Shown piece by piece: positions 1 through 7,352 of a stretch of 64,000 bases of DNA. Every line of letters starts with the position of its first letter. The first letter of the stretch is position 1. The position numbers and the translations under genes were made by a program. The stretch spans positions 62,001-126,000 of the forward strand of contig DASVVO010000081.1 in assembly GCA_036386515.1 (NCBI GenBank), written 5' to 3'. The DNA is from JAIVJZ01 sp036386515. Lineage in GTDB: Bacteria > Acidobacteriota > Blastocatellia > Pyrinomonadales > Pyrinomonadaceae. The notes under the pieces were generated by a model. That model worked only from the letters and a program-made list of their open reading frames with translations. It did no database searches and was not told where the DNA came from.

Positions 1-1
1 G

Positions 2-826
2 ATCGCGTGGCGCGTGCTCGGCGCGGGCAGCAACGTCCTCGCCGACGACGAGGATCATCATTACGTCGTCGTCAGCATGCGCGAGGTGAAGGGCACGGCC
101 TTGTTCGAGGGCGAGCGCGTGAGCGTGAGCGCGGGTTATTCGCTGCCGCGCCTGTGCGTGGACGCGGCGCGGCGCGGCCTCGCCGGGATCGAAGGACTCG
201 GCGGCATCCCCGGCACGGTCGGCGGCGCGCTCTGGATGAACGCGGGCGCATACGGGCACGAGATCGGAAACGTCGTGGAGACGGTGCGCGTGGCGCGCGG
301 CGGGCACGTGGTAAACGTGCGCGGGAGCGAGATCAGTTGGAACTACCGCCACACCTCTTTCCGCGAGGGCGAGTTGGTGTTGGGCGTGACGCTCAGGTTG
401 CGGCCGGACGACTCGGCGAAGATCGTGGAACGGATGGCGGAAGTGAAACGCCGGCGGATGGAGACGCAGCCGCACGGCGCGCGTTCCGCCGGGTGCTTCT
501 TCAAGAATCCGCCGGGCAGCGGTTTGAGCACCGGGAAGATGATCGACGAGATAGGGATGAAGGGCGAGAAGCGGGGCGGCGCGGTCGTCTCACCCGTCCA
601 CGCGAATTTCATCGTGACCGAGGGCGACAATGCGCGCGCCTCCGATGCCCTCGCGCTCGCCGAAGAGATCAGGGAGCGCATCCGCCGCGAGCGCGGCATC
701 GAGTTGGAGTATGAGGTCGAACTGTGGCGGAGCGGCAACGCGCGCGAAGCGGCGGCGGCCGAGGCTTCCGGCGAAGAGACGGCGGACGGACGGAATAAAG
801 CGGGCGAAGCGGAAGGGCGCGGCTGA
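2..826 (+). CDS. murB: UDP-N-acetylenolpyruvoylglucosamine reductase MurB, 5' end cut off by the window
   Basis: MurB reduces the enolpyruvyl group of UDP-GlcNAc-enolpyruvate with NADPH and FAD, giving UDP-MurNAc for peptidoglycan in the cytoplasm. The frame is open from base 2, so the N-terminus lies outside. Visible are the FAD-binding G-S-N-V-L-A-D-D segment, G-L-G-G-I-P-G-T-V-G-G-A with M-N-A-G-A-Y-G, Y-R-H-T-S-F-R, and the catalytic region S-A-G-C-F-F-K-N-P followed by V-S-P-V-H-A-N-F. At the position of the E. coli proton-donor Ser229 (AGSFFKNP) there is a Cys. After the usual end (about V-E-L-W) there are about 25 low-complexity Ala/Glu/Gly residues. It lies 66 nt before ftsQ, as expected for a dcw cluster, but ddl is absent between them. 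Confidence 0.95.
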   Translation: MAWRVLGAGSNVLADDEDHHYVVVSMREVKGTALFEGERVSVSAGYSLPRLCVDAARRGLAGIEGLGGIPGTVGGALWMNAGAYGHEIGNVVETVRVARGGHVVNVRGSEISWNYRHTSFREGELVLGVTLRLRPDDSAKIVERMAEVKRRRMETQPHGARSAGCFFKNPPGSGLSTGKMIDEIGMKGEKRGGAVVSPVHANFIVTEGDNARASDALALAEEIRERIRRERGIELEYEVELWRSGNAREAAAAEASGEETADGRNKAGEAEGRG

Positions 827-892
827 CGACCGGCGGAAGGCAAGCGGTTTTTTGTCGCCCGCCGCCCGACACGCGTTACTTTAGGAGCAGCG

Positions 893-2128
893 ATGTTAAG
901 AGAGCAAGTGATCACACCCCGCGCGGGACGCGGCGCGCAAGGCGGCGGAAGCCGTGGCCGCGCCGGAGAGATCGCGCAGCAACGTCCCGTCAAACGCGGC
1001 GGGCGCGGTAGTGTCGGTAACGGCGGCGCGTCGGGTCGCCAGGCGGCAAAGGGCGTCTCGCCGTGGAGCAAGGCGCTCGCGTGGATGCCGCTTGTGGGCA
1101 AGACCCTGCTCGCGGTGTGCGTGGGAGTGGTCTGCTTCACGGCTTACCGCACGGCGGCCTCCTCTTCGTTCTTCCAACTACGGACGGTGGACGTGAGCGG
1201 CGTCTCGCAAGGCTCGGAGGATCAGATCAAGGCCGTGGTGCGGCGCGCGGGCGCGGCGAGCGGAGTGTGGCAGGCCGACCTCTCGACGCTCAGCGCGGAA
1301 CTGGAACGCCAGCCCTGGGTGCGTCAGGCCGTCGTCTCGCGCGTGCTGCCATCGGGCTTGCGCGTGCGGATCACGGAGCGCACGCCGCAGGCGGTCGTCC
1401 GCACTTCGGCGGGGCGTTTCGTCTGGGTTGACGATGACGGCGTGTTGACGGGCGCGGTCGCGCCGGCGCAGAACGCGCCCGCCTTCTTCATACGCGGCTG
1501 GGACGAGTCGGGCACGGAAGCGGGGCGCGCGGAGAATCGCCGCCGCGTCGAGAAATATCTGGAACTCGCGCGCGAGTGGGAGGCGGCCGGGATCGCCTCG
1601 CGCGTGAGCGAAGTGAACCTGGACGATTTGCGCGACGTGCGCGCGCAGTTGACCGGCGACGATTCGCAGATCGAGGTGAGACTCGGCTGGGACGATCTGA
1701 CGAAGCGGCTCCGGCAATCCCTGGAGGCTCTCGACGAGCAACGCTCGACGCCGCGCGGCGCGCACATCACCTACATTGACATGACGCAGGGCAAGCGCGC
1801 CGTGATCGGCTTCAAAGCGCACGCGCTCAACCAGGGCGGCGCGGCCGCGAGCGACCAACCGGACGAGCGCGCGACGAACAACAACAGCACGGCCGCACCT
1901 GAGACGACGCCTGCAAGCGTCGCGGCCGACAGGAACCGTCGCGCGGCGGAAGCGAAGAAGCCGGCGGCGCAAGCGAGTGATAAGCCGCGTCCGCCGGTCG
2001 AGAAGACGGCGAAGCGTAAAGAAGACAAGAAGCGGCCGGGCGCACGGGACGAGGGCGGCGAGCGCACCGCGACGGGGCAGACGCGCGGCGGGATCGAGCG
2101 GCCGCGCCGCGTCGGGCGCAGCGGCTAG
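893..2128 (+). CDS. ftsQ: Cell division protein FtsQ (POTRA domain)
   Basis: FtsQ is the bitopic membrane protein that links early cytoplasmic divisome proteins to FtsL/FtsB and the septal synthase. The ATG is preceded by TTAGGAGCAGCG, a good ribosome-binding site. Residues 1-60 are a basic, Gly/Arg-rich cytoplasmic tail. About 66-86 form one transmembrane helix. About 93-162 are the POTRA domain (F-Q-L-R-T-V-D-V-S-G-V ... P-W-V-R-Q-A-V-V-S-R). The FtsQ beta domain runs to about 305. About 100 further residues rich in Ala, Lys, Arg and Glu have no visible fold, so the protein is longer than the usual 250-300 aa. Its position between murB and ftsA supports the call. Confidence 0.9.
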   Translation: MLREQVITPRAGRGAQGGGSRGRAGEIAQQRPVKRGGRGSVGNGGASGRQAAKGVSPWSKALAWMPLVGKTLLAVCVGVVCFTAYRTAASSSFFQLRTVDVSGVSQGSEDQIKAVVRRAGAASGVWQADLSTLSAELERQPWVRQAVVSRVLPSGLRVRITERTPQAVVRTSAGRFVWVDDDGVLTGAVAPAQNAPAFFIRGWDESGTEAGRAENRRRVEKYLELAREWEAAGIASRVSEVNLDDLRDVRAQLTGDDSQIEVRLGWDDLTKRLRQSLEALDEQRSTPRGAHITYIDMTQGKRAVIGFKAHALNQGGAAASDQPDERATNNNSTAAPETTPASVAADRNRRAAEAKKPAAQASDKPRPPVEKTAKRKEDKKRPGARDEGGERTATGQTRGGIERPRRVGRSG

Positions 2129-2212
2129 GCGCGCTGAGTCGCGTTCGGAACGAAATGGGGCGGGCACGGCGCGGCGGCGGGGCGCGTGCCTTTGGAGAGG
2201 GGACGTAAACGC

Positions 2213-3478
2213 ATGGCGAAACGCGGAGCACACACGGTCGGCTTGAGCATCGGCACGAGCCGTGTGACGTGCATCATCGGTGAGCCGGGCGATGCGCCGG
2301 GCGCGCTCGACATCGTCGGCATCGGCGAAGCGGAGGCGCGCGGCCTGCGGAAAGGCGTCATCGTCAACCCGGAAAACGCGGTCGAGGCGATCAAGCACGC
2401 GGTCGAAGTCGCCGAGCGCATGAGCGGCCTCGAAGCCGAAGAGGTCACGATCAACCTGGCGGGTTCGCACATCATGGGCTTCAACGGCCAGGCCATCGTC
2501 GCCGTTTCGGGACGCGACCGCGAGATCACGCCCGACGACGTGCGGCGCGCCATCGATTCGGCCTGCGCCATTCAACTCCCCGCCGGGCGCGAGATCGTTG
2601 ACCGCCTGCCGCAGGAGTTCATCGTTGACGATCAGGACGGCATCAATGATCCGGTCGGCATGATCGGCGCGCGCCTGGCTGTCAAAGTCCACATCGTGAC
2701 GAGTCCCGTCACGGCGCGGCAGAACGCCATCAACGCCGTCAACCGCGCCGGTCTGGTCGTCTCGGACATGGTGCTCGAACAGTTGGCCGCCGCCGAAGCG
2801 TCTCTGACGGAAGAGGACAAGGAGTTCGGCTCCGCGCTCGTCGATATCGGAGCGGAGACGACGGGACTGGTCATCTACCAACGCGGCGCGGTGCAGCACA
2901 CGGCCGTCTTCGCGCTCGGCGGCTCGCACTTCACCAACGACATCGCGTTCGGCCTGCGCACGCCCATCCCGGAGGCGGAGAAGATCAAGCGTTCGGCCGG
3001 TTACGCGTCGAGCACGGGCTTAAGCGAGATGGAGCGCGGGGAACTCGTCGAGGTGCCTTCGGTGGGCGGGCGCGGCCCGCGCCAGTTGTCGCGCCAGATT
3101 TTGTGCGACATCTTGCAGCCGCGCGCCGAAGAGGTCTTGATGCACGTGGCCGACGAGATACGCGAATCGGGATGGGACAGGCAGTTGTCGAGCGGCGTAG
3201 TGCTGACGGGCGGCGGCTCGCTCTTAGGCGGGATGGTCGAGGTGGCCGAACAGGTTTTCGATGCGCCCGTGAGGCTCGGCTATCCCGAGCGCGACCGTTT
3301 CGGCGGCCTCGTCGAAGACATCCAAACTCCGGCGTGGACGGCCGCCGCCGGGCTATCACTCGTGGCCGGGCGCGCAAACGCGGTCGAAGCGCGCGCGACC
3401 GGCGGCAAACGCGGGGCGACCGGCGGATTGACCGCCTTCGTTTCAAAATTTCGCAATCGTTTTAGTAGTATTTTCTGA
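2213..3478 (+). CDS. ftsA: Cell division protein FtsA
   Basis: FtsA is the actin-fold ATPase that tethers FtsZ filaments to the inner membrane. I place the start at the ATG at 2213 because GGAGAGGGGAC lies 8 nt upstream; a GTG at 2186 in frame lacks such a site. Seen are the phosphate-1 loop (G-L-S-I-G-T-S-R-V-T), the inserted SHS2/1C domain at about 85-165, phosphate-2 (V-D-I-G-A-E-T-T-G) and the adenosine motif (V-V-L-T-G-G-G-S-L-L-G-G). The C-terminus ends in F-V-S-K-F-R-N-R-F-S-S-I-F, which fits the membrane-targeting amphipathic helix. At 421 aa it is of normal length. Confidence 0.95.
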   Translation: MAKRGAHTVGLSIGTSRVTCIIGEPGDAPGALDIVGIGEAEARGLRKGVIVNPENAVEAIKHAVEVAERMSGLEAEEVTINLAGSHIMGFNGQAIVAVSGRDREITPDDVRRAIDSACAIQLPAGREIVDRLPQEFIVDDQDGINDPVGMIGARLAVKVHIVTSPVTARQNAINAVNRAGLVVSDMVLEQLAAAEASLTEEDKEFGSALVDIGAETTGLVIYQRGAVQHTAVFALGGSHFTNDIAFGLRTPIPEAEKIKRSAGYASSTGLSEMERGELVEVPSVGGRGPRQLSRQILCDILQPRAEEVLMHVADEIRESGWDRQLSSGVVLTGGGSLLGGMVEVAEQVFDAPVRLGYPERDRFGGLVEDIQTPAWTAAAGLSLVAGRANAVEARATGGKRGATGGLTAFVSKFRNRFSSIF

Positions 3479-3622
3479 CAAGTTGTTGTATGCTGCCGCG
3501 CCAGCCGGCACAAGATGTTGTCCGCAATATATGGGTGTCACCGGCGCGCACAGCCCAAAATAGCCGCACAGGGTCTCCTGTCAGCGGCGGGCGTTCACAG
3601 AAGAGGAAAGGACTTATACGAT

Positions 3623-4780
3623 ATGACACCGGAAAGCCGTCAGCCGGGCAGTGGCATTAATATTTTCATAGACGACGATCCTCCGATCACCGGCGCGCGC
3701 ATCAAAGTGATCGGCGTGGGCGGCGGCGGGGGCAACGCCGTCAATCGCATGATCGAGGCTGGAATAGAAGGCATCGAGTTCCTCGTCGCCAACACGGACT
3801 TGCAGGCGTTGAAGCGTTCGCGCGCGCCGATCAAGATTCAACTCGGCGGCAAATTGACGAAGGGCCTGGGCGCGGGCGCGAATCCCGACGTGGGCAGGAA
3901 CGCCGCGCTCGAAGACACGGAGAAGATCATCGAGGCTCTGGAAGGCGCGGACATGGTGTTCGTCACGACCGGCCTCGGCGGCGGCACGGGCACGGGCGCA
4001 GCCCCGATCATCGCGTCGCTCGCCACGGAGTTGAACGCCTTGACGGTCGCGGTCGTGACGAAGCCGTTTCACTTTGAGGGCAAGCGGCGCATGCAGCAAG
4101 GCGATCAGGGCTTGCGCGAACTGCGCGAGTGTGTGGACACGGTCATCACGATCCCGAACGAGCGTCTGCTCGGCAACGTGAGCAAAGACATGTCTCTGAC
4201 GGACGCCTTCAAGATGGCGGACGACGTGCTCAGGCAAGCCGTGCAGGGCATCAGCGATCTGATCACCGTGCCCGGCCTCATCAACCTCGACTTCGCCGAC
4301 GTGAAATCGATCATGGCCGGGATGGGCATGGCCTTGATGGGCGCGGGGCGCGCCAGCGGCGAAGACCGCGCGCTCAAGGCGACGCAGGAAGCGATCTCTT
4401 CGCCCTTGCTGGAAGAGGCGTCCATCAACGGTGCGAAGGGCGTGCTCATCAACATCACGGGCGGCCTCGATCTCACCCTGTTTGAAGTCAACGAAGCCTC
4501 TTCGATCATCCGCGAAGCGGCCGACGAGGACGCCAACATCATCTTCGGCGCGGTGATTGACGAGAGCATGCGCGACGAGATGAAGATCACGGTCATCGCC
4601 ACGGGGTTCGATAAAGAATCGGCCGACGCCGGTCTCGTCCACAAGCAGAACATGATGCCCGCGGCGCAGCCGCGCTACCTGCCGCGCACCGACGAGTTGC
4701 CGTCGCGCAACACCGTCTCCGGGCAAGTGCGCTCGGATGATCTCGACGTGCCCGCCTTCATCCGCAAGAAGGCCGATTGA
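3623..4780 (+). CDS. ftsZ: Cell division protein FtsZ
   Basis: FtsZ is the tubulin-like GTPase that forms the Z-ring. The start is the ATG at 3623, preceded by AGAGGAAAGG; an in-frame upstream TTG at 3515 would add 36 residues unlike the family. Motifs in order: G-G-G-G-N-A-V-N-R-M, N-T-D-L-Q-A-L, the signature G-G-G-T-G-T-G-A-A-P, N-E-R-L-L, and the T7 synergy loop N-L-D-F-A-D-V. The conserved C-terminal peptide is D-V-P-A-F-I-R-K, the part that binds FtsA. At 385 aa it is typical. The 144-nt gap after ftsA could hold a promoter, but I saw no clear one. Confidence 0.97.
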   Translation: MTPESRQPGSGINIFIDDDPPITGARIKVIGVGGGGGNAVNRMIEAGIEGIEFLVANTDLQALKRSRAPIKIQLGGKLTKGLGAGANPDVGRNAALEDTEKIIEALEGADMVFVTTGLGGGTGTGAAPIIASLATELNALTVAVVTKPFHFEGKRRMQQGDQGLRELRECVDTVITIPNERLLGNVSKDMSLTDAFKMADDVLRQAVQGISDLITVPGLINLDFADVKSIMAGMGMALMGAGRASGEDRALKATQEAISSPLLEEASINGAKGVLINITGGLDLTLFEVNEASSIIREAADEDANIIFGAVIDESMRDEMKITVIATGFDKESADAGLVHKQNMMPAAQPRYLPRTDELPSRNTVSGQVRSDDLDVPAFIRKKAD

Positions 4781-4798
4781 GCCGTTAGCCGACGATTG

Positions 4799-4872
4799 CC
4801 GGCGGAAAGATTGAGCCGTGAGCGGATTCAGCCGACGCTGATTCACTCACGGCTCTACTTCATTTCCGCCGG
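4799..4872 (+). terminator. Nested hairpin downstream of ftsZ
   Basis: Two perfect 10-bp inverted repeats are nested: CCGGCGGAAA (4799-4808) with TTTCCGCCGG (4863-4872), and inside it GAGCCGTGAG (4813-4822) with CTCACGGCTC (4846-4855), whose loop can pair further (ATTCAGC/GCTGAT). No T-run follows, so it is a terminator-like or RNA-stabilising structure rather than a classical intrinsic terminator. Confidence 0.55.
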
Positions 4873-4905
4873 AAGCGGCGCGCCCGCGCCTCACGCACCT
4901 GACGC

Positions 4906-4934
4906 TTGCCAAACTAACGTTGCTCGTGTAGCAT
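4906..4934 (+). promoter_or_regulatory. Candidate sigma70-type promoter of hfq
   Basis: TTGCCA (4906-4911), a 17-nt spacer and TAGCAT (4929-4934). It would give a leader of about 190 nt before the GTG start of hfq. The gene-free stretch 4781-5132 otherwise holds only the hairpin after ftsZ and a small GCCTG/CAGGC stem in this leader. Confidence 0.4.
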
Positions 4935-5132
4935 GTCGCCCATTCCTGACAGGATTGTAATTCAACTAACGAGACAATAACCGTTCTCGTCTTGCAAACG
5001 ACCACCGCCTGTAAAAGCAGGCGCATCCAAGCGCGCCATTTGTTTGGCAACTCGTCCGCAAAGAGTCGGGGTATTCAAAATTCAGCGCGCCGTTATCCTG
5101 CTTGTAAGACTGTTGGAGGCATAAGTAAAAAA

Positions 5133-5657
5133 GTGAATCGCAAACTTATTCGACCGACTTTGGCCGACGTGAAAAATCGTGAGCCAAACACCCAAAACGA
5201 ACGCAACGACAGATATAGCGATGGCGGCGGCGCATCCCGCACCGGGGGAACGCCTCGCCCCGGCGGCAGCGGCGGCGCGCCCACGCACCAATCGCGCCCC
5301 CCGCAGCAATCCGCCGACCGGGGCGACCGTGGCGGCGGCGGCGGAGCCTCCTCCGCGGCGGCCGCCCAAGGCCGTAAGCGCATCCCGCCTTCGGAAACCA
5401 ACGCCGAAATTTTCTATTACAAGAAGCAGATGGACGCCCACACGCAGATGGTGATCGTCCTCAACGACGACGAAGAGATCGTCGGCACCATCGAGTGGTA
5501 TGATCGCGCCGCGCTCAAGATCAATCGACAGGACGAGCCGAACATCCTGCTGCTCAAGCACAACATCAAGTACATGTTCAAAGCCGAAGACCGCGACGGC
5601 GGCGGCGACGACGGCGGCGACGCGTCCGACGGCGACGAGGGAGCGGAGAAGAGTTAG
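5133..5657 (+). CDS. hfq: RNA chaperone Hfq with a long Gly-rich N-terminal extension
   Basis: Hfq is a hexameric Sm-fold protein that anneals small RNAs to mRNAs. I place the start at GTG 5133, 13 nt after GGAGG, because the first residues (N-R-K-L-I-R-P-T-L-A-D-V-K) match, from memory, the start of acidobacterial Hfq proteins. Residues 20-85 are a Gly/Arg/Ser/Pro-rich linker. The Sm domain spans about 91-152, with Sm1 (Q-M-V-I-V-L-N-D-D-E ... I-E-W-Y-D) and Sm2 (L-L-L-K-H-N-I-K-Y-M-F). An acidic D/G-rich tail of about 22 residues ends the protein. Enterobacterial Hfq puts its flexible tail after the Sm core; here most disorder precedes it. An earlier in-frame start at 4992 is possible but lacks a binding site. 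Confidence 0.85.
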   Translation: MNRKLIRPTLADVKNREPNTQNERNDRYSDGGGASRTGGTPRPGGSGGAPTHQSRPPQQSADRGDRGGGGGASSAAAAQGRKRIPPSETNAEIFYYKKQMDAHTQMVIVLNDDEEIVGTIEWYDRAALKINRQDEPNILLLKHNIKYMFKAEDRDGGGDDGGDASDGDEGAEKS

Positions 5658-5745
5658 CTGACTCCTCCCCATACTGTTTGAAACGAAACGGGCGCGCGGC
5701 TGTTGTGGCACAAGCAGCCGCGCCCGCTCGTTTGCGCATCCTGCC

Positions 5746-6819
5746 ATGAGCGAGATCAGGCACAGCACCACCGACGCACGGCCGGACTCCGACGCCCGAC
5801 GCCGACCCCGCATCGGGATCACCATCGGCGACCCGTCGGGCATCGGCCCCGAAGTCGTCCTCAAGGCCGTGGCCGAGGCGGAGGTCAAGCGCGTCTGCGC
5901 GCCGGTCATTATCGGCGACGCGCAACTGCTCGCGCACACGGCGCGCCGTCTCAATCTACAGTGCGGCTATGAGGTCGTGCGCCGCGATGAACCCCTGCCC
6001 GCACGATTCGACGCTCCGCTCATCTATCATCTCGACAACATTCGCGCGGACATCGAACCCGGCGTGGAATCTTCCGACGCGGGACGCGCCTCGGGCGAGT
6101 ACATCGAAGCGGCCGTGGAACTGTGCATGCGCGGGAGCCTCGATGCGATCTCGACCGCGCCGATCAACAAGCGCGCGCTCTTTCTCGGCGGCTACAGTTT
6201 CCCCGGCCACACGGAATTTCTCGCCCACCTCACGCACACGCCCGAAGTGGCGATGGCCTTCGTCGCGGCCAACTTGCGGATCGTGCTAATCTCGACGCAC
6301 GTCCCTCTGGCCGAGGCCATCCGGCTCGTGCGGCGCGAGCACATCGAGCCGGTCATCAAGCTGGCGAATCGAGAACTCAAACGCTGGGGCATCCGCGAGC
6401 CGCGACTCGCCATGGCCGCGCTCAATCCGCACGGGGCGGAGGGCGGCCTGTTCGGCGTCGAAGAGTCGTCGGAGATCGTGCCTGCGGTGGAGGCGTGCCG
6501 CGAGTTGGGGATTAACGTGGCGGGGCCGTTTTCGGCGGACACGGTTTTCCTGCGCGCCTCGCGCGGCGAGTTCGACGCGGTGGTGGCCTGTTATCACGAT
6601 CAGGCGATGATCCCCGTTAAGTGTCTCTCGTTCGGCGAAGCCGTCAACGTCTCGCTGGGGCTGCCGTTCATCCGCACCTCGGTCGATCACGGGACGGCGT
6701 TCGACATCGCGGGGCGCGGCGTGGCGGAACATTCCAGCATGGTGGCGGCCATCGTCCTCGCCGCCGAATTTTCGCGCATGGAAGACAGCAATCAGGAGGC
6801 AGTGACAAGTGACAGGTGA
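5746..6819 (+). CDS. pdxA: 4-hydroxythreonine-4-phosphate dehydrogenase PdxA
   Basis: PdxA oxidises 4-phosphohydroxy-L-threonine with NAD+ in the DXP-dependent pyridoxal phosphate pathway. Motifs seen: I-T-I-G-D-P-S-G-I-G-P-E-V near the start, S-T-A-P-I-N-K, the metal-ligand region G-H-T-E-F-L-A, A-L-N-P-H-G-A-E-G-G, G-P-F-S-A-D-T-V-F, C-Y-H-D-Q-A-M-I-P-V-K and S-V-D-H-G-T-A-F-D-I-A-G. These give the full set of histidine/aspartate ligands. The last codons (V-T-S-D-R-stop) lie inside the left arm of a 32-bp perfect palindrome, so the native C-terminus appears to have been replaced or extended by that element. Confidence 0.95.
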   Translation: MSEIRHSTTDARPDSDARRRPRIGITIGDPSGIGPEVVLKAVAEAEVKRVCAPVIIGDAQLLAHTARRLNLQCGYEVVRRDEPLPARFDAPLIYHLDNIRADIEPGVESSDAGRASGEYIEAAVELCMRGSLDAISTAPINKRALFLGGYSFPGHTEFLAHLTHTPEVAMAFVAANLRIVLISTHVPLAEAIRLVRREHIEPVIKLANRELKRWGIREPRLAMAALNPHGAEGGLFGVEESSEIVPAVEACRELGINVAGPFSADTVFLRASRGEFDAVVACYHDQAMIPVKCLSFGEAVNVSLGLPFIRTSVDHGTAFDIAGRGVAEHSSMVAAIVLAAEFSRMEDSNQEAVTSDR

Positions 6820-6884
6820 CAGGTGACAAGTTAAAACAAAAGGTTTGTCTTCAACTTGTCACCTGTCACCTGTCACTTGTCACT
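6801..6884. repeat. Palindromic word-repeat element, GTGACAG type
   Basis: The left arm at 6801-6832 repeats GTGACAAGTGACAGGTGACA-like words. The right arm at 6853-6884 is its exact reverse complement over 32 bp. The spacer is 20 nt. The left arm encodes the end of PdxA; the right arm ends 7 nt before the next start codon. Confidence 0.9.
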
Positions 6885-6891
6885 AAAAGAA

Positions 6892-7293
6892 ATGGCAGAG
6901 CAAACTTCACAAACTCCTCGCCGCATTCTGGTCGCCGACGATGACCCGGCCATCTTGCGTCTGGTTAAAACGCTCGTCGAAAAAGAGGGCTACACCGTGG
7001 TGACGGCCGCCGACGGCCGCGAAGCCTACAAGATTCTGCAAAACGACACCAACTTCACCGCCGCCATCTTCGACGTGGTGATGCCGCACATCCAGGGGCC
7101 GGAACTCGTGCGCCACATGCGGACGGAAAAACGCTTGATGAAAATCCCTGTGATGATGATGACCGCCGAGCAGAACCCCAAGCACTCCTCCGAGAGTTTC
7201 AGCGCGGGCGCGATCGTCTTTCTCCCGAAGCCCTTCACCGCTTCGCAACTCCAGGTCATGCTGCGCGTCTTGATCAGCAATGCGGGCGGTTAG
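6892..7293 (+). CDS. Single-domain response regulator (receiver)
   Basis: A stand-alone CheY-like receiver of 133 aa. The acidic pocket is D-D-D at 16-18, the phospho-acceptor is Asp61 in I-F-D-V-V-M-P, the switch Thr is at about 91 (M-M-M-T-A-E) and the invariant Lys at about 113 (L-P-K-P-F). There is no output domain, so it must act through a partner protein. I chose the ATG at 6892; an in-frame GTG at 6856 lies within the palindromic arm and would add repeat-encoded residues. No histidine kinase is adjacent. Confidence 0.9.
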   Translation: MAEQTSQTPRRILVADDDPAILRLVKTLVEKEGYTVVTAADGREAYKILQNDTNFTAAIFDVVMPHIQGPELVRHMRTEKRLMKIPVMMMTAEQNPKHSSESFSAGAIVFLPKPFTASQLQVMLRVLISNAGG

Positions 7294-7352
7294 AGTCTCG
7301 CCCCCGGTCGAAGCGTCCCGTTTGCGCCATCCCACATCGAGCAGGCCAACGT

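Noticed and set aside
5678..5691. GTTTGAAACGAAAC before pdxA as a second XRE operator
   Set aside because: Only the short GTTTGAAAC part matches, there is no promoter context, and such a 9-mer can occur by chance.
6856..6891. Upstream GTG start for the receiver gene
   Set aside because: It lies in the right arm of the palindrome and would add repeat-encoded residues before a normal receiver N-terminus.
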